From Theristus sp. LFF4_11 (Eukaryota; Nematoda; Chromadorea; Monhysterida; Xyalidae), in contig JASANC010001248.1 of the NCBI GenBank assembly GCA_030248135.1, positions 1 through 64,000 on the forward strand: a DNA stretch of 64,000 nucleotides, given 5' to 3'. Position 1 is the first letter of the stretch; every line of letters begins with the position of its first letter. A program made the translations under genes and the position numbers. Of this stretch, positions 33,153 through 44,600 are shown piece by piece. A model generated the notes under the pieces. That model searched no databases and was not told the origin of the DNA. It was given only the letters and a program-made list of their open reading frames with translations.

Positions 33153-36100
33153 TCAAGTATAATGATACATGTTCTCAGCACGCACGGCCGTCCAAACCGG
33201 ATTACCACTGTTGTCATTCTGCTGTTGCTGCTCATTGAACAGCTGCTCCAAGCTGCACGTGCGAATGCGCACCGAGCCACTGTGCGTCATGTAGTCCTGC
33301 GCGTCGACTGGCCCAATGCGCGGCCGACGCACGTTGCTCGCCTGTGGGGGCCACACTGCAAAACAGTGCGCAGCACATTCAGAGCTCCATGAAAATTGAT
33401 TTGCCATTCGTCATTATTTAATTCAACGCAACTTGCGGAAGCCGATTTCTTGATTTCTTGCTTATTCAAAAAATGTAAAGCGCACGTTGCTTGACGACCT
33501 CGATCAATGAGTACATTCCAATCACGTGGAAATTCGGAACGTGCACCTACTTATGACATAATCTGTCAGCAAGACACCGTTGGTCGCAGATGCACTGGCG
33601 CCATTGGACTGGTTGCTCACAATGCCAGCCGCGTTGTCCAATGGTATGCGATTCTGACGAAAGTATTCCAGCATGTCCAACACACCGCTGAACCAGAGGC
33701 GTTGCACGTGACACTGCCCGCTGCGGTCGATCGTCATTCGCAGATGCTGAACAAAGTCGAAAGGGAACCTGATGCTTTTGTGCTTCTGAAACAGTTTCTT
33801 GCTCGATGCGGCAATTCAAAATTGACAAAGTGATATAGTCGTATCACAGGGACACGAGTCACTTGACCCACTTTTCGAATTCCCGCTTGAAGCTGATTTT
33901 CTACTTTATGCGCGTATTGAATTGCAGAACGGACAGAAAGGTCAACACAACGTTCACATAAGTTCGCTCGGCGAACCGTGTTACTTTTATTCTCGTTCAC
34001 AGACCTTTGCTCGTCCAAAGCAGTTGAACGTCAGCACGAATTCACCCCTGCGTGTCTCGGAGTGTCTGATCAGGAACAGGCCGTGGCCGTCGCGACCGCA
34101 CTGAAGCACCAGCTGCGTCGCATCCTGGCGACACAGTGAACCGTGGAACCACGGGTACTCAAACAGATTGTCACCGATCGCTGCAACAGAACCGTCACAA
34201 GTGTGCCAAGAAGGTGCATTGTGGCGGATTGACTGCCTGCCAACTGCTGCGTGTGCAATGTTGGTCGACTTGAATTTGCGATTTGAAAGTCGTTGTGCCC
34301 TCATATATCACTTAGCACTGCAGCTGCTTGTTTTGGTTGTCAACTGTAAATCATCGGACGTTTTCAACAGAAATGAACAACCCCAAAGACGATGCGAACC
34401 CGCAGCCTCGATGACACTGGGCCGCGTGGCCGGCACGATGGGGCGCTGCTGTGCAAACACGGTGTGCGCACTCTGCCAGTCGGCAGCGGCGGTTGGCGCA
34501 GGCGTTCTGCCCGTCGACACACTGCGTGCCATCAGGCTGCTCGGCTGCACGACGCTCGTCGAGTCCTGGCAAGCATCGGTGCAACATGGCACGGCTGGCA
34601 CCAGCTGACCCCACCCCCTCTCGGTCTTGCTTCATGGGACGCCAGGCGTACATCCGTCCCCACACACCCCCAAACCGAACCATCGGGAAATAAGTAGCTT
34701 CTGGAAGGAGGGGGGGCGTGGGGGTGGTGATATCAACAAATAGGAAACACGAAACACATTGAGTGCACTTGTGATGTGATGCACTAATTGGTTTTCCTGC
34801 GCTCCTTGCACCCTGAAAAAGCTGCCATGTTTACTCGGCCATTCCGTAGTACCTGAAACACGACGCTAGCGGGCCGTTGCTGCTGTGTCACGCTGCCAGT
34901 GGACGTGTTTTCCAAGAAACTTGAAGTGTGCGCCGGAAACACAGCGGACATTCGATTGGCCGTTCGACGCGGCGCAGTGAAACGCGAGGGCAAAGTGTTG
35001 CTGGGAGCCAAGGACACGGACGGCTCACAGACGAGCATGGCTGAGTGGGACGTGGCCAAGGAGACCGCCGTGTGCTCTGCGTGGTCGGCGCCACTGGCAA
35101 AGAAGCAAAGGTGCAATGCGACGCTACACACAGACACTTTACGTGACTGCAGGACTGCGCCGTGCAGTTGACTCACACGATGCAAGCAATCAGCGTGAAA
35201 ATGCACGAAAAAAATACTTGTAAAATTCTGTGGTTTTCAGGTTGACACGTCTAAGCGACTCAGCACACCGTCATCCACAGCCACATCACTACGCCAAACA
35301 CAACAGATAACTAAACACAAGCCGCCACAGCAGCCGACCACCAACTTGATCACGTGCTGCGTATCAGCGTGATCGTCCGAGTCCGAGAACTCCGCCCACG
35401 GGAGCACGCCCATGCACTGGCGGATGCACGTCAACCACGCGTTCATGTCGTCAGCGTCCTTCGCCTCGATCACGTACTCCATCAGGTTTTCGGCCTGAAT
35501 CAGCGAACAATGCAAAATGGAGTGAGTGAATTTCTATTTTTCAAAGTTGCTTCAGATCACAGCGATTACCTTCAAAACGAACGTGTTCTGATGATCTGGT
35601 GTTTCGAGCGCCGTCGACTCTCGTGCTTCCGTGATCAACAAGCAGAACAGGCCACTGCGCGGCTTGGAGCACTGCAATGTGTGAAATGGTTTTGTGTTTA
35701 GCACTGCAATGTTTGAAATGGTTTTGTGTTGAGCACTTGAATGTTTGAAATGGTTTTGTGTTGAGCACTGCGTTTTATGCACGTTCCGACTTTGCTGAGG
35801 ACCGTCCACGCAAATACTCTCATTCTTGCAAGTTAATCATACTATAACGATCAGCGAATATGAACACCACTGAATTTGAAGATCAACCGTGTCAAGCGCT
35901 CGCACTTTTCAACAACCCACCTTTGGCGGTGCGTAAAACTCCAGCATGTAGCCGCCCGCTGTTTTTATCAAGCACATGCGGCATTTCTCCCAAGTTTTTC
36001 CGTCTAAATCTCTGCCACCGACGTATCTCACGATGCTCTCACGGATGATTTCCACGACCGTCTTCGAACGACTCAACGACTTTTTCAACATGCGACTTTT

Positions 36101-37920
36101 CACGCCGCTATTTCTGGAATATAAAATTGGTACGCTGGTTGGTCACGACGACACCCACACACCCGTCCGAGCTGCTTAATGCTGAATTGAACTGCATTTG
36201 AAAAAGTCTGGCGCGCCGATCGGTCTCTTCAGGCATGGTCAGTAGAGCACTGTGCTCGCTTGCTACGCTCACACGAAATGCACACTGTGCGCTGTTTGTT
36301 GTTAACCGACAGCAAATTTCCTGAAACGAGTATTCATGCAGAGACGTCACCTGTCCACCGAAGACGCATCGAACTTTGCGGTTGTCACAAAACTTTGACT
36401 GGACGCGCTGGCGATGTTGCTCGTGGCAGCCTGTGTGTTTGTGCTGTGTGCGCTGGTGCCAAGTGTGCTGCTCAACAGTGCGCTGCTTGACAAATGTCGC
36501 TGTGCGGTGTTCGTCACCGATAGAATGCTGTTTTTCATGTCCTGAAATTAATTTGGTGTCAACCGAAACCAATAGAACCAACAAGCCCTTCAACTGTGTA
36601 CAGTTTATATCACATGCAAAAAGCTGATTGGTTGGTGACTACGTGAATGACGCATGCACTCTGTGCAGTCCTGACTCCGCCTCCACAGCAATGCCTGCAC
36701 AGAATGCAAGGATCACATGATCACCAACCAACCAAATTAGTTTGTATCTCACCTTCAAAGACGGAAATCGCCGTGGAAACCCCCGTGAGCTGCGTCGATT
36801 GTTCCTGGCCTTTTTTTCTCGTGTAGCCGAGCCCGAATGTCGGCCCAACGTGCCGCCACTAGCACCGTTCACCGTTGCATCCATCGCAGCAGCGTTCAAA
36901 TCACTCTCATTTTCATTCTCATCGTTTTGGTGGTTTTGAACTTGCGATCGATCAATCACATCCATGGGTGGCATTGAGGCACGAAATGTTGGCACCTGTG
37001 AAAACGTGGTTGATTTCGGAGGGAGAACCGTGGATGAATGCGTAATTTATAAACAGTGCGCGCAATCTATCTGCCGACGTGCGTTGCGCCAAGCGTTGAC
37101 GCAACACAACCGATTCAAATGAACCCGTCTGTTCAACGGCAGCACCAGCATTGTGCAGTCGCAGCAAGTGCCAGTCTCACCTCACTCGTGTCCACCACCA
37201 ACGAGTCCACGTCAAACGGCGCATTCTGACTGCGCGCGCGCGTGTCCATCGGCAGCAACGATCGCGAGCCGGAGCAGATGCGTCGTGCCTCCGACTGGAA
37301 CGAATCGCGGAAGGTGGCCGTGAACAGCGCGCACACGTCCCGCTCGCTGACGCTGTACGAGCGAGCGTTCGCGTGCTCGTGCAGGTGATTGAACCACGAT
37401 TGCGCAAAGTCGAACGCCACCGACTTGGCGTAGTTCTCGCAGAACTCCTGCCACGTTTGATGGCTGGCTCTCGTGGCGCCGCTGCGTCTCGCGCTCGATG
37501 ACGACCGTGGTTGCTCGTCGTCAGAGTCACCTGCAGAGGTTTACTGGTGCTGAGCTTACTTTTATCTAGATAGTTTGGGTTTACTGCAAGATCGTCTCAA
37601 TAGAAATGGGCAATTCGCACAACTGGACAGTTCTTCCATTTAAACGGGGCCTCATTGAGTGATGGGACACACTAGACATACTCATACCAATACTAGGGTT
37701 TGAGTATGAGAGAGAACCATACCAAGGTTGAATAAGACAGCCAATCAACAGTTATATCTCCATAAAAACCAAACGTGTGCACATTCATTTATACTTCAAG
37801 CTCAACGTTGTATCAATATACAATATTTAAAATATACAAAAACGCAATCTGTCATTGTCATTCATTACCTTCGTCGTCATAATCGTTCACCAGCGGACTG
37901 TCGTAACTTTGATCGGACAT
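33153..37920 (-). CDS. SH2B: SH2B/Lnk-family adaptor protein
   Basis: The minus-strand gene starts at Met 37920 ([18 protein letters not shown]). Exon 1 is 37869-37920 and exon 2 is 37181-37530, with the dimerisation (Phe-zipper) segment [20 protein letters not shown]. Exon 3 is 36753-36995 (Ser/Arg/Asn-rich linker). The PH domain lies in exons near 35915-36110 ([15 protein letters not shown] ... [11 protein letters not shown]), 35570-35670 ([28 protein letters not shown]) and 35370-35495 ([20 protein letters not shown]). A Pro/Ser-rich linker follows. The SH2 domain has [19 protein letters not shown] and [19 protein letters not shown] (FLxR phosphotyrosine pocket), then [20 protein letters not shown]. 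The last residues, [10 protein letters not shown], resemble the tyrosine motif that binds Cbl in vertebrate SH2B2/SH2B3. These adaptors dock on receptor tyrosine kinases and JAKs, including the insulin receptor. Exons between 36110 and 36750 are unresolved. Confidence 0.9.
34795..34850 (+). repeat. Family 1 element, 3'-end fragment
   Basis: cctgcgctccttgcaccctg ... aaaagctgccatgtttactcg and ggccattccgta match the last ~55 bases of copy 1. The rest is absent. It lies in an SH2B intron. Confidence 0.7.
35676..35772. repeat. Intronic minisatellite, three units of about 32 bp
   Basis: The unit gaaatggttttgtgttgagc plus actgcaatgttt is repeated three times with small changes, in an SH2B intron between PH-domain exons. 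Confidence 0.8.
36620..36745. repeat. Family 3 palindromic element, copy in SH2B intron
   Basis: Starts agctgattggttggtgacta and ends gatcaccaaccaaccaaat. The internal gcatgcactctgtgcag and ctgcacagaatgcaagg pair. Same architecture as 31363-31486. Confidence 0.7.
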
Positions 37921-38974
37921 CTTATTCTTCTGACTTTTTATTGTTCACTAAATCCGTTTCTTGTGGTATTTTATTGAATATTTTATAAACGATGAACACT
38001 GTCATTGTCATAAACAGGATAGCACAAGCACAATGCATCAGACAAAGCACATGCCAGATGCCATTTATACGAATCGTGTGTCGTGGATCGAATCGAAAGC
38101 AGAAAAGGCTGAATACAGTGGAAAGAGTTTGTAAATTTAAAAGTTTACAGAATTGATTTTGCGAATGATACTGCCATTTCTCAGAATACGAACGGAAATG
38201 CAACTGAAAGTTAGTCAGGCAGGATATCGGAGAACAACAGAACATTCCAACAACGGCGCATTTTTCAGCGGCAGACGATAAACAATTTCATCACGTCACG
38301 CAAAAGCGCAACATAAAAGCACAAAAGCTGGGTGTATGTTCTCTGCAGCGGAAATAAATCACAGAGCGTTTTGCGTTGTTTTATGTTGTGCAGCTGCGCA
38401 CTTTTATAACGCTGCCTGAAAGCAACACCAAAACTGTGTCGAGCTCGAGCAAGACGAACAGGGGAAACAAATGACAGCAGCGCTGTGCAGCTGAACTGAA
38501 ACATCAAGATACCTCCCTTCCCCAAAGCGGATTTTAGAAAAGAAGGACAGTTTTTGTTTTGTTTTTGTGTCCTAAAAGTCCAACTCAACTCTAAACGGGA
38601 TCATGTTCATGATGATGACGGTCGGTCGGTTTTTAATTTTGTCGGTCAATTGTTTGTTTGTCATTTCTTTCTCTTTAGCAAGTCACTAGCCAATTGACCC
38701 GTGCCTATGGCACTGTTAGCTGATAAATACAATTATTATTTTTGTGTGGATTTTGGCCTTTTGAATCGTGCTAAAAATGAATTGCATTTTGATTTTGAGC
38801 TGCTTTAGTCGTTCCAGCTCAAATTTTCAAAAACAATCTTCTGATCAAGAACACAATCTTTACTGCATTCCGTTTTAAAATTGAGAACAATCTTTTTTAA
38901 TCGCTATTCGCTAATGGTCAATTGCTGTTTTCGTTAAATATATGTGAAGCGATTTTAAAGTTAATTGAAGGCCC
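37921..38974. other. Intergenic, upstream of SH2B
   Basis: AT-rich spacer that should include the SH2B promoter. A minus-strand frame at 37922-38245 has hydrophobic stretches but no conserved motif and overlaps the promoter zone; I did not call it. A small tandem gtcggtcggt / tgtttgtttg stretch lies at 38615-38665. Confidence 0.5.
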
Positions 38975-39587
38975 TTGACAAAACTACGGACCGTATACGG
39001 AGGTTATACGGCGCACGCTTAACAAAACTACGGACCGTATACGGAGGTGCGCGCAGCGAAAAATGGCGCCAATTTTATATTCTCAGCACACGCTGCGCGT
39101 GCTTGACAAAACTACGGACATTATACGGAGGTTTCCAAAAACTGTTGGAAATGTTCAGATATGGTTGGGAATCGATTATACAATCAATCCTGAACAATTT
39201 TGGGCGCCAAATTCAAATTTTTTCTTTTAGGCGGGAATTCAAAAAACACTCAAAACAGTTGAAAAACAATGGGAAATGATCAGAGTTTGTTGAATATGAA
39301 TGAAAACAATCAATCCAAGCAATTTGGTCGCCAAATTTTTTAAATGGCGGGAAATTTAAATTCAAATTTCAAAACGATAAAAGACAACTGAAAATGATTT
39401 TGTTTTTTGAACATCGGTAAAAAAGTGCATGTATGGTTAAAATGCTGACTGTCTGAGCAAATACTACGGTACCATTTTTATTGGGTCTCGACACGATCTT
39501 CGTGAAAATGCTTCTAATCGTCGGTAGCATGTACCAAAATATAGATATTTTCAGAAACACTCGGTGCGAATGCTGAACTTATGACGA

Positions 39588-39703
39588 CCGTACCGTATTA
39601 CCCCCATTAACCCCCCCATTAGCCCCCCCCAATAAACCCCCACCCCTAAAAGTCGCTGACGTATTGATCCCCCATGGGGGTTTATTGGAGGTAATACGGT
39701 ACT
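39588..39703. repeat. Small hairpin element with C/G tracts
   Basis: The ends accgtattaccc and ggtaatacggt are inverted. Inside, C runs (acccccattaaccccccc) face a gatcccccatgggggttt stretch. It sits in the centre of the fold-back element. Confidence 0.6.
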
Positions 39704-40281
39704 ACGTTGATTGATATAATGTTGTATTGACACGATCTGATTACATAAGTCAGTTGCAGTACTGTGCACGCATGTACAGTATGTCATCAATCCAGAGCAG
39801 CAGCAACAGAATGGTGCCATGCCATATTTTGATCCCCGCCATATTTTGACCGTCAGTAGCCACAGTGGGTGCTCGATAGTGAACATGGCAAAACAAAACT
39901 ATCCTTGCTGTTGTCAAGGTTTCATGGTCGAGAAAAACGATTTGTATAAGCTGAACGGGCCATCTGGCAAACTCGGAGCAATTTATGACACTGAAAAGAA
40001 AGTGTGCTTGCGAAGAACACCTTGAACGAGAGCCTTGAACACCTGTCTTGAACACTTGTAATCACCAACCAAAAATTTAGTGACGAAAACCGTGCAATGG
40101 CATTGTCGTTCAAACTGCGAAAAACTTAGTTTCCGAGAGCGTCAAGCACAGCGCTCGTAAAAAACGTTTCCCTTCTCAGCTATCTCCATACACTGAGTTT
40201 GGAGTACATACTCCATACACTCACAATACATACACGCTTGACAAAACTACGGACATTTTACGGACTTACGACTACACGTAC

Positions 40282-40560
40282 GGTATGGCCGAATAAATAA
40301 TGCAGTCCTAGTATTCTTCCTCAAGGAGGGATTAGTCGCAAACCAGGAGTTGTCTTTTTAAAGAATGCGAAGATAATTCCTAGTCATGTGTGCAACAGAG
40401 AAAGATTGAACAGAACAGCACGAAGAATCAATTAGTTTACCAAAACACGTCAACTTTGACACAAATTAAGGTTTTTGAAAGGTTTTCTTTTTTTCATTCA
40501 AATTTCGCGCGTTTTCTGCACCCTGAAAAAAGCTGCCATGTAAATCGGCCATTTCGTATA
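40282..40560 (+). repeat. Family 1 MITE-like element, copy 3
   Basis: Starts ggtatggccgaataaataat, with ggagggattagtcgcaaacc, aggagttgtctttttaaaga, cacgaagaatcaattagttt and ccctgaaaaaagctgccatg, and ends cggccatttcgtat. It is inserted in the centre of the fold-back element. Confidence 0.8.
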
Positions 40561-41180
40561 TCGGTGATTGTTTTGTTTTGAGCAACAATGTCGTAATTCA
40601 ACATTCTATTCATCATACTGCATGGCTTCTGAAAATATTTTGGTACATGCTACCGACGATCAGAAGCATTTTCACGAAAATCGTGTCGAGACCCAATAAA
40701 AAATGGTACCGTAGTATGTGCTCAGACAGTCAGCATCTTGACCATACATGCACTTTTTTACCGATGTTCAAAAAACAAAATCATTTTCAGTCGTCTTTTA
40801 TCGTTTTGAAATTTGAATTTAAATTTCCCGCCATTTAAAAAATTTGGCGACCAAATTGCTTAGATTGATTGTTTTCATTCATATTCAACAAACTCTGATC
40901 ATTTCCCATTGTTTTTCAACTGTTTTGAATGTTTTTTTGAATTCCCGCCTAAAAGAAAAAATTTGAATTTGGCGCCCAAAATTGTTCAGGATTGATTGTA
41001 TAATCGATTCCCAACCATATCTGAACATTTCCAACAGTTTTTGAAAACCTCCGTATAATGTCCGTAGTTTTGTCAAGCACGCGCAGCGTGTGCTGAGAAT
41101 ATAAAATTGGCGCCATTTTTCGCTGCGCGCACATCCGTATACGGTCCGTAGTTTTGTTAGCGTGGGGGAACGGGGGGGGT

Positions 41181-41677
41181 GTTAAGGGCCTTAATTGAAT
41201 TGAAACGACAAAAAGTAACGTTTTATAAAAATCGTTGGCAAAAAATAAACAAAAAATATAAAAAGTGACGTCTAAATAAAAAATACCCATTCAAAAAACA
41301 GTGTTTTTATACCTTAACATATACCCTAGTCCCTAACATATAAGCCAAGCCTTTTCGCAAAGTGAAAATAAATGGGGAAACAAAAAGTAACGTTTTTCAA
41401 ACACCCATTTAAATAGTCGGTTAGTCAGTCATGCAAGCTTTATTTTTGCGTTTATGTATTTGACACATTTTTATTTTAACCTGCGTGTTGAAAAAATGTC
41501 AAATTTGGAAAAAAATCTCTTTTTCCAAATAACCGCTTTGAAAGCCATCTTGCTTTCTAATCAGATTTTTAGTTAATCGCGGACTTTTGCATTAACTTCA
41601 GTAAACGCGCGAACGACTGCGACGACAAACATGAAAATTCGTTGAAACTTCAAAAATCAAAACTGCCAAAAGTATAA
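41181..41677. other. Upstream region of SLAIN-type gene
   Basis: About 500 bases between the fold-back element and the SLAIN start codon. AT-rich and presumably the promoter; no motif recognised. Confidence 0.5.
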
Positions 41678-44600
41678 ATGCTCACGTCGGCGTCGGCAGC
41701 AATGCAGGCCGGCGATCGATGCTCGTACGATTTGGATGTGCTAGATCTGGACGCGGTGCTTCCAAACGACGACGATTTTTGGTGAGTTTCTTGCAGAAAG
41801 AATCCTCGTTTGAAAATCATTTTGTTTCTGGATTCATCAAGAAACACTGAAGAGACATACCAAATGCACAAGAAAGTAAGGGAGAAAATTTCGTTTGATT
41901 GAACGCTAAAAAAAATTATGCCTAAAATCGAATTTTGGCGAGTTGAAGAAAATGTTTTTATTATTTTTGAAAAATTTGAAAAAAAAAACAAATTCGGAAT
42001 AAAAAACACCAAAAAAGCTTGAAAAAATTTTAAACCCCCTAAGCGTAGTCACAACACTGACATTCCATAATTTTGAATTCTATTCTTCTATCTTCTCTTT
42101 GCAAAGATTTTGTTTGATTGAACGAACATAGTTTTTGTGAACGTCAGGTTATACGGCAATCGGACGTCACAAACAGAGGAAGATTTGATTGAATGGTTGA
42201 GCAAAGCAGCGGAAGGCTTGGAGCCTCGAAAGCGTCATTCCTTGTCTCAGAAACTGGAAGCTATCGCCATAAAAAGTCAGTGGTTTGGTTTTTGAGTTAA
42301 TATTTCTTATTTAATGCTGGTGGACATTTGACATCCATCGGTCCAAAATTGACTGCATCTGCATCGCATTTGTGCGGGAAAGAAAACTGATTTTGATGCA
42401 AATGGTCGCAAATTGAAATTTAGAGTTTAGAAAGTGGAGAGGTAACAGAAAAGCACAATAAAATTGAGTTCATGAAACACTGCAGCTCATTTTGCATGAA
42501 TCGAATGCTTTTTTTCATTTCGCAAAAAAGTAAGCAACACAGTAGTAGCTGCACCGTGAATGCTGAACGATCGTTTATTGTCTATCATCACACACAATAG
42601 TTGTTCCTTTCAGATACTCATGATATTCACGCATACTTGCTTTGTCGCTTGTGCAGTTCCAAAATGAAACAGCGTAGATTATGGAAGTTCATTTCTCACT
42701 TGCGCCAAACAGCTGAAGACATAGCCTCTTAGTCGGCAAGCAAATCGCGTTTTCATCCGTGCTTGTGTGTTCTTTCTGAGGCAGGGAAAACATCAAACAA
42801 CGGTCTATATTTCCTCATTTTTTCAGATTTTAGTTTCCGGAGCGAATGTGTTACTTTTGTAGTGTGTGTTTGTTGTTAGTGTTTGCTTCTCATGAGCATT
42901 GTGTCACATAAAAATGCTGCCCATTCTCACGCAGATGGCACAATTCGTCGCGGCGGCGGCGCCGATTTGCCAGATCGTTTGACTGAGTTAGTGGAGGAGG
43001 AAATTCAACTAAAAACAACGAATACCAAGGGCAAAAACTCGCAGTCACCACAATCGGCGCATGAGCATCTGAAACTCGATCGGAAGGACTCGAGTGACAG
43101 TTCGAGTGCAGCTGAAGTTTACTACGATGCGCTGTCCGATTTGCCACCGTCAGAGAGAAAACTGTCGTTGCCGCACAATCTTGGATCGCCAAATTTGGAA
43201 ACCCTTGAACCGGTGCAAGTTGTGATGAGAAAAAAGAAACCGAAAAACACCGTCGTTGAAGCACAACTTGGTTGGTTTTGCGCTGCTTTTCGGTTGCTAT
43301 TGTTTGGTTGGTTTCAGTTTCTTTTGATAAAAACTGTTTCCCGTGCTGCATAATTTTTGAGTTCTGCCCTATCATTTGATTTCATTAAACTAGTGTCTGT
43401 CAGTGTGCTGAAAAACAGTTGTTTTATACGATGTCTGCTGTTGTATGATCGTTTTTATTTTCGAGCACTTTGTGTTTCTCTTGAGTTAATGACGTGCTGC
43501 AGTTTTTAGTGCTAAGTTTGGTTTAGTTGCTTAGTTTAGTTTAGTTTAAGTTGCTGCACCTGCCTGTACAAGTACTAATGTATTTGTATTTTGCTGGAAG
43601 TCTCTCCAGATGCTGCTGTCCTGTCGCTGGCGGATTTTAACTGAGCCTCTTTAGCTAATAGTGTCCCTGAAGCCTCAAACACAGCCAATGCAATGTCCAC
43701 GTGTGCTTGACCGCAAGCTCGCTGGCTAGTACGAGACAGGTGGCTAGTTTAGTAATCACTCGCCCGCCAGTAATTTCAGCTCTAGAGAAATGCGACTGAA
43801 CGGGTAGTTTTGCAAGCGCGGAAAAAACTCAGCTGTTTATTGCTGATGTGGCGCATTGTCTGAAAATGTGACAACAACGTGCATTTCACGTAAGCATCAC
43901 CAGGCGATGAAAATGTAATTGTTGTGTTCATGATTGTCATTTAGATTCAGCAATGAACTACGATGCCATATAGCCACCACCGTTGCTGCGTGCTTCCAAG
44001 TTTACCCGGTGTCAGTCGGAGCGTGTGTGTGATGTTCGGTGTTTTCCAGCGGTCGTTCGTTACGTTGCATCTCTTGTTGTTGTTTCTGTTTCAGAGCACC
44101 GTCAGCCTCAAGCGCAATCGGAGAATTGCGAAACTCAACCGAAGCGCCTCTCGAACGACTCAGTGACCCCGTTGGGCTCGCCCTCGGTTGCCAACAACAA
44201 CAGCGCTGCAACGACGCCTGTGCTTCAATCGCCCGTTTTAGTCGCCCCGAGCAAATCGAAATCGTTCGGCTGTGCCGTCGGAGATGCTCCATCGTTGGAT
44301 ACTGGCTTTCTGGGAAGTCCCGAAGGGAAACAACAGTTCCCGCCATCGGCGACTCCGTCACCCGCAGGTAAAAGCTTTATTTATAGTGAATTAATTCCGC
44401 CACTTTTGCTTCTCTCATTTCAGTTATTTGCACAGTCGTTTGAAATGTCGCTCTTTGCTCGTGATATCTGTAAAGTATGCAGTACAGTTGCCGAGAATTG
44501 TATCGCTGTGTTGTTTTGTACCCCTCTTAGTCCTCTGTTGGTGCTGGCCGTCATACTGTTGGGGTGAACATGCACCCGTGAAACACAGCTGAGCGTCTGG

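Larger units (their letters stand above)
38975..41180. mobile_element. Fold-back element with inverted arms over 500 bp
   Basis: The left arm (about 38975-39541) and right arm (about 40638-41165) are reverse complements. The outer ends read ggcccttgacaaaactacgg and, in reverse complement, ggcccttaacacccccc then gctaacaaaactacgg. Short units aaaactacggaccgtatacg recur at 38980, 39023 and (variant) 39105 and 40235. No transposase is encoded. The centre contains a family 1 copy and a small hairpin element, so it is a nest of repeats. The flanks have ttaattgaa on the left and ttaattgaattg on the right, hinting at a TTAA-type site. Confidence 0.75.

Noticed and set aside
35676..35772. CRISPR-like array
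   Set aside because: Units are directly adjacent without spacers and lie in a eukaryotic intron; it is a minisatellite.
37151..37501. 116-codon plus-strand frame
   Set aside because: It is antisense to SH2B exon 2, whose minus-strand frame has the recognisable [10 protein letters not shown] dimerisation segment; the frame is a by-product of GC-rich codons.
37922..38245. Small minus-strand membrane protein of 107 codons
   Set aside because: Hydrophobic but without conserved motif; it lies in the SH2B upstream region and its composition equals the AT-rich background.
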